Of a stretch of 17,920 bases of DNA, positions 14,562 to 17,920 are shown in pieces. A program made the translations under genes and the position numbers. The DNA lies in contig CAZRNU010000059.1 of assembly GCA_964601515.1 (NCBI GenBank), positions 1-17,920 on the forward strand, read 5' to 3'. The stretch comes from PWND01 sp964601515. Lineage in GTDB: Bacteria; Bacteroidota; Bacteroidia; Bacteroidales; UBA7960. The notes under the pieces were generated by a model that worked only from the letters and a program-made list of their open reading frames with translations, was not told the origin of the DNA and did no database searches. Positions within the stretch are counted from its first letter, which is position 1; the number at the start of each line of letters is the position of its first letter.

Positions 14562-16007
14562 TTGAAAAACTATTTAAGAAAAATAAAATCAACAAAATTC
14601 AATATTGGAATTGCTCTATCCGGTGCTTTTTCAATATTGTTTTTTGTTTTCTTATGTGTTATTTCATATAACATCAGAGCAACATCAGACGATTTATGGT
14701 TTTATTATAATGTTAGCACAAAAGGCTGGCTAAATGCTTTACTAGAGTTTGAGTTTAATGTAAGATGGTTTAGTTTTAGCATTTTTAATTTTATTGCTGT
14801 CATTAGCAAAGATTTCAAAACTTTTAATGATTTATTATATTGGTACTACATTGCAACTTTTATTTTACTTTATTATTCAACATTCAGACTGTTTAATACA
14901 ATAAATAAAAAAAGCTCTGCTCCTATACTACCTAAGACTTACATTTTGATTTTGTCGTCTGTTTTTGTTGCAGCACTATACTTCATAACAACAAATGCAA
15001 TAGAAGTTTGGTTTTGGCCAATAGCATCAACAATATACCTCTACGCTATAATATTTTTTATGCTAGGCAGTGCTGAATTGCTAAAAGGAAGAAACAATAT
15101 ATCATCTTATATAAAAATTGTTTTCCCATTTTTATTTCTAGGAGGAACAGCCGAAAATTTCGCCTTAGTTGCAATTTTGCTATTTCTATTTTATGAGCTA
15201 TTGTATTTTATCAATTATAAAAGACTTAATAAAAAGTACATTTTAGCAGTTTTTGCAACTGCTGTCTTTCCGATTGTTAATTTTTTCAATAAGGGATTCA
15301 TAAAAAGAATGAGTTTTGAAGTCAGCATGCTCGAAAGAATTCCTGAGAAATCATTTACTGATAGTATTATTTTATATTTCAACATAAACAGAATTATTTT
15401 TTTCATTGCCATATTATTAATAGTGTTTTCATTGGCAATAACATTAAGGCAAAAAGGATATAAATTAAATAATCTATTGCTTCCTGGTAGAAAAGAGATA
15501 ATCGCTACTATCCTAATTTTTATAGCCGGAACATATTTGCCGCTATTTTTTGTTTTTGGGAATGCAGGTCCTTCAAGAGCATGGATTCCGATTAATTTTA
15601 TAGTGTGTTTCTTATTGTTTACGACAGTTTTCATGATTGGAAACAATATTAAAACTATTACCATAAAGTATTTTCCGACTCTAACATTAAGCACATTATC
15701 ATTAATTTGCATTATTATTTTTGCATCTTTCTTTATAAAACAGAAAAAGATAACAGACGCATACAGCGATGCATATGATAAAAGGATAGAATATTTACAA
15801 AACATTCAAATAAATAATATTAAGACAGATTTTATTGTTTTAGAAAGCTTGCCTGATTCCGGCATTCTATCTTCACAGGAATTATCAAAAAGAAATGATA
15901 TCATAATTAATCTTACCAGTAGATATTTAGGGAAAGTAGTTGGCAAAAATGTTGTTGTATTCATAAAGAGTGAAGAAAACAAAGAATCTTTAGAAACGCC
16001 TTACTAA
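14562..16007 (+). CDS. Polytopic membrane protein, DUF6056/GT-C glycosyltransferase-like
   Basis: The 481-residue product has about ten to twelve hydrophobic segments (for example 15-37, 90-110, 126-146, 150-170, 183-210, 225-240, 272-294, 312-332, 342-360 and 372-392) and a soluble C-terminal tail of about 90 residues. The first extracytoplasmic loop holds SDDLWFYYNVSTKGW (42-56) and NVRW (66-69). Acidic pairs in this position are typical of DUF6056 and other GT-C-like proteins, which transfer sugars from lipid carriers. Further conserved-looking sites are EVWFWP (148-153), GTAENFAL (195-202) and GPSRAW (336-341). Family membership is my inference from this pattern. The start is TTG at 14562, three bases after the DUF2891 stop. 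There is no in-frame ATG until residue 167, which would remove the first loop, so TTG is preferred. Confidence 0.75.
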   Translation: MKNYLRKIKSTKFNIGIALSGAFSILFFVFLCVISYNIRATSDDLWFYYNVSTKGWLNALLEFEFNVRWFSFSIFNFIAVISKDFKTFNDLLYWYYIATFILLYYSTFRLFNTINKKSSAPILPKTYILILSSVFVAALYFITTNAIEVWFWPIASTIYLYAIIFFMLGSAELLKGRNNISSYIKIVFPFLFLGGTAENFALVAILLFLFYELLYFINYKRLNKKYILAVFATAVFPIVNFFNKGFIKRMSFEVSMLERIPEKSFTDSIILYFNINRIIFFIAILLIVFSLAITLRQKGYKLNNLLLPGRKEIIATILIFIAGTYLPLFFVFGNAGPSRAWIPINFIVCFLLFTTVFMIGNNIKTITIKYFPTLTLSTLSLICIIIFASFFIKQKKITDAYSDAYDKRIEYLQNIQINNIKTDFIVLESLPDSGILSSQELSKRNDIIINLTSRYLGKVVGKNVVVFIKSEENKESLETPY

Positions 16008-16020
16008 AAGCAACTTACAT

Positions 16021-16051
16021 TTTAATATCTCCATATCAATATGTATCTTTG
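16021..16051 (+). promoter_or_regulatory. ruvX: Promoter of the ruvX-def-M16 operon, near-leaderless
   Basis: TTTA (16021-16024, three of four bases of the -33 box) is followed after 19 bases by TATCTTTG (16044-16051), a full TAnnTTTG -7 box. The ruvX ATG follows after only 10 bases, so the 5' leader would be a few bases at most. The box overlaps the upstream in-frame ATG at 16041, which argues against that start. Confidence 0.65.
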
Positions 16052-16061
16052 CAAATATTTT

Positions 16062-16493
16062 ATGGGAAGAATTTTAGCAATAGATTACGGACAAAAGCGC
16101 ACAGGGATAGCTGTTACAGACCCATTGCAAATTATTGCAAACGGTCTAACTACTATCCATTCAAAAGATGTTATCGAATTTCTGAAAAATTATTTTTCAA
16201 AAGAACAAGTTGACTGTATAGTTGTTGGGCAACCATTCACAATGCAAAACAAAGCATCTGATGCATCGAGATTTATTGAGCCATTTGTTAAGAGTTTAGG
16301 CAAACATTTTCCTAACATTCCTGTTAAAAGGGTAGATGAAAGATTTACTTCATCACTAGCAATGCAAAGTATGATAGATTCCGGATTAAAAAAAAAGCAG
16401 AGACAAAACAAAGAGTTGGTTGATACAATTAGTGCAACAATAATCCTGCAGTCATATATGGAACAAATGTCGAATCCAAATTTCAAACAATGA
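16062..16493 (+). CDS. ruvX: YqgF/RuvX-family RNase H-like nuclease (putative Holliday junction resolvase, pre-16S rRNA nuclease)
   Basis: From the ATG at 16062 the product (143 residues) begins MGRILAIDYGQKRTGIAVTD, the standard N-terminus of this family and its first catalytic Asp. Further motifs are IVVGQPFTMQNKAS (family pattern VGLP-x-N-G), VKRVDERFTSSLA with the catalytic Glu, and KELVDTISATIIL with the last Asp. The family, usually essential, is linked to maturation of the 16S rRNA 5' end and historically to Holliday junction resolution. The frame also allows an ATG at 16041, which would add MYLCKYF. I reject it because that ATG overlaps the -7 promoter box and the added residues do not fit the family. 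A run of nine A (16388-16396) lies inside the gene. Its stop overlaps def by 4 bases. Confidence 0.95.
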   Translation: MGRILAIDYGQKRTGIAVTDPLQIIANGLTTIHSKDVIEFLKNYFSKEQVDCIVVGQPFTMQNKASDASRFIEPFVKSLGKHFPNIPVKRVDERFTSSLAMQSMIDSGLKKKQRQNKELVDTISATIILQSYMEQMSNPNFKQ

Positions 16494-17056
16494 TTTTACC
16501 TATAGTTGCATACGGAGATCCTGTTTTAACAACAAAAGCAAATGAGATAACTCCCGATTATCCGGAGTTAAAGCAACTAATTGCCGACATGTGGGAAACC
16601 ATGTACAGCGCTGAAGGTGTTGGCCTAGCTGCTCCCCAAATTGGCAAAAGCATCAGGTTATTTATTGTTGATGCTAGTCCTTTTGCTGAAGATGAACCGG
16701 GACTGGAAAACATGAAGAAGGTTTTTATAAATCCATTAATTATTGAAAAAACAGGCGAAGACTTCATTTTTAATGAAGGATGCCTGAGTTTTCCGGGATT
16801 AAGGGAAGATATTTATAGAAAGCCGGACATTAAAATCAGATATTTCGACGAAAACTTTAAAGAGCATATTGAAGCATTTTCCGGCATAACATCCCGCATA
16901 ATTCAACATGAATACGATCATATCGAAGGCATTGTAATGATAAATAGAAGTTCAACCCTAAAAAAACAACTCATAAAAGGAAAGCTCAATAATATCATAA
17001 AAGGCAATGTAAAGGCTACATATAGAATGAGATTTGCAGCTGTAAAGAAAAAATAA
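16490..17056 (+). CDS. def: Peptide deformylase
   Basis: Peptide deformylase removes the formyl group from the N-terminal methionine of new proteins. The three family motifs are intact in the 188-residue product: motif 1 GVGLAAPQ at 43-50, motif 2 EGCLS at 97-101 with metal ligand Cys98, and motif 3 QHEYDH at 139-144 with His140, catalytic Glu141 and His144. The length is usual for Gram-negative and Bacteroidota enzymes. The spacer IVDASPFAEDEPGLENMKK between motifs 1 and 2 is somewhat longer than in E. coli. It starts at an ATG overlapping the ruvX stop (ATGA), which points to translational coupling. Confidence 0.97.
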   Translation: MILPIVAYGDPVLTTKANEITPDYPELKQLIADMWETMYSAEGVGLAAPQIGKSIRLFIVDASPFAEDEPGLENMKKVFINPLIIEKTGEDFIFNEGCLSFPGLREDIYRKPDIKIRYFDENFKEHIEAFSGITSRIIQHEYDHIEGIVMINRSSTLKKQLIKGKLNNIIKGNVKATYRMRFAAVKKK

Positions 17057-17065
17057 CGTTTTAAC

Positions 17066-17920
17066 ATGACTTTTTTAACTCATCAATTGTCTAACGGCAT
17101 AAGAATAGTTCATAAGCCTACAGATTCTTTGCTTGCTCATTGCGGAATTACAATAAATGCAGGCTCAAGAGATGAGTTAATTCATGAACAAGGTTTAGCT
17201 CATTTTATTGAACACATAATATTTAAAGGGACCACAAAAAGAAAAACCCACCATGTACTTGGGTGTATGGAAAATGTTGGAGGAGAAGTAAATGCCTATA
17301 CTTCGAAAGAAGACACATGCATTCATTCATCATTTATGAATCAATATTATGCAAGATTCCTCGAATTGCTTTCTGATATAATATTTAATTCAACTTTTCC
17401 TGCCAAGGAAATAGAAAAAGAGAAAGATATTGTTATTGATGAAATAAACTCATATAAAGATTCTCCTGGCGAACAGATTATTGACGACTTTGATGAATTG
17501 CTTTACAAAGATAATCCTCTGGGCAGAAATATCTTAGGAACCCCCAAAAACATTAAATCATTCAATAAAATAAAGATACAGAACTTTATTCAAGCAAATT
17601 ACGCTACAGATGAAATGGTTATTTGTTCTGTGGGGAAAATTGATTTTAAAAAACTCATTTATTTAGTTGATAAGTATTTCGGGCATGTTCCTTATATAAG
17701 TAAAAAAAACAAGAGGTTGCCAATAAACAGCTACACTCCTGAAATCAAATCTATTAAGCGCAGAAACCATCAAGTTCATTGTGTAATAGGCAATAGAGCC
17801 TATAGTGCTGAAAACGATCTTAAAACTGCATTGATTCTGCTGAATAATATTTTAGCCGGGCCGGTTCTAAATTCAAGGCTAAATATGGTTTTAAGAGAAA
17901 AATACGGCCTGTGTTATACA
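17066..17920 (+). CDS. M16-family zinc metallopeptidase (insulinase/processing-peptidase type), 3' end missing
   Basis: An open frame of 285 codons starts at the ATG at 17066, nine bases after the def stop, and runs to the end of the window. The inverted zinc motif H-x-x-E-H is present at residues 46-50 (HFIEH), preceded by AGSRDE and followed by IIFKGT. A further expected glutamate ligand lies downstream in VIDEINSYKDSPG (about 122-134). The end of the visible part, ILAGPVLNSRLNMVLREKYGLCY, matches the M16 C-terminal half-domain motif. Single-unit bacterial M16 proteins have about 410-430 residues, so roughly a third is missing. They degrade or process peptides; there is no signal peptide, so a cytoplasmic role is likely. 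It probably belongs to the ruvX-def operon. Confidence 0.95.
   Translation, partial: MTFLTHQLSNGIRIVHKPTDSLLAHCGITINAGSRDELIHEQGLAHFIEHIIFKGTTKRKTHHVLGCMENVGGEVNAYTSKEDTCIHSSFMNQYYARFLELLSDIIFNSTFPAKEIEKEKDIVIDEINSYKDSPGEQIIDDFDELLYKDNPLGRNILGTPKNIKSFNKIKIQNFIQANYATDEMVICSVGKIDFKKLIYLVDKYFGHVPYISKKNKRLPINSYTPEIKSIKRRNHQVHCVIGNRAYSAENDLKTALILLNNILAGPVLNSRLNMVLREKYGLCYT

Noticed and set aside
15215..15805. A 196-codon frame antisense to the polytopic membrane protein gene
   Set aside because: It lies wholly inside a gene with a coherent series of membrane helices, and its hydrophobic content is the mirror of that gene. No family motif or promoter supports it.
1..17920. Mobile elements, CRISPR arrays, defence systems, tRNA or rRNA genes
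   Set aside because: Gaps are short and contain no array-like repeats, inverted terminal repeats or cloverleaf sequences, and no transposase, integrase, nuclease-effector or phage protein was recognised among the frames.

Overview
The window looks like chromosomal DNA of an AT-rich member of the Bacteroidota, most likely the order Bacteroidales or a close relative. Four things support this. Start codons lack Shine-Dalgarno sequences. Several genes have the Bacteroidota promoter pattern, a -33 TTTG-like box 19-21 bases before a TAnnTTTG -7 box. SecA carries the family's extra insertions. The gene families present (GH3/serine-hydrolase fusion, DUF2795, DUF4349, DUF2891, MqnE) fit this group. 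I saw no tRNA, rRNA, CRISPR array, insertion sequence, integrase or phage gene, so the region reads as housekeeping and cell-envelope core genome.

Layout. Bases 1-3635 (+) hold the 3' part of a large GH3 glycosidase fused to a beta-lactamase-like serine hydrolase, probably a muropeptide-degrading enzyme, overlapping by 4 bases an uncharacterised five-helix membrane protein. Bases 3665-7347 (-) hold secA and, upstream of it, a 73-residue acidic DUF2795 protein with its own clear promoter and intrinsic terminator. Diverging from these, 7607-8701 (+) encodes MqnE, a radical SAM enzyme of the futalosine route to menaquinone. Next come a promoter and a soluble hybrid histidine kinase with four PAS domains, two of them a recent-looking tandem duplication (8976-11579). 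A DCC-family thiol protein and a GNAT acetyltransferase follow.

Bases 12649-16007 (+) form a tight three-gene envelope cluster: a DUF4349 lipoprotein with a C-terminal membrane helix, a DUF2891 lipoprotein of probable helical-barrel fold, and a polytopic membrane protein resembling DUF6056/GT-C proteins that begins at TTG. This is the least explained part of the window. Bases 16062-17920 (+) start a housekeeping operon with a near-leaderless promoter: ruvX (yqgF), def (peptide deformylase, overlapping by 4 bases) and the first 285 residues of an M16 zinc peptidase that runs off the end.

Functional themes are peptidoglycan turnover, protein export (SecA), protein maturation and turnover (Def, M16), respiratory quinone synthesis (MqnE), signalling, and an uncharacterised envelope operon. 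No known defence system or mobile system is visible. All coordinates, motif positions and identity counts were read by eye, and family assignments rest on recognised motifs, not database searches.
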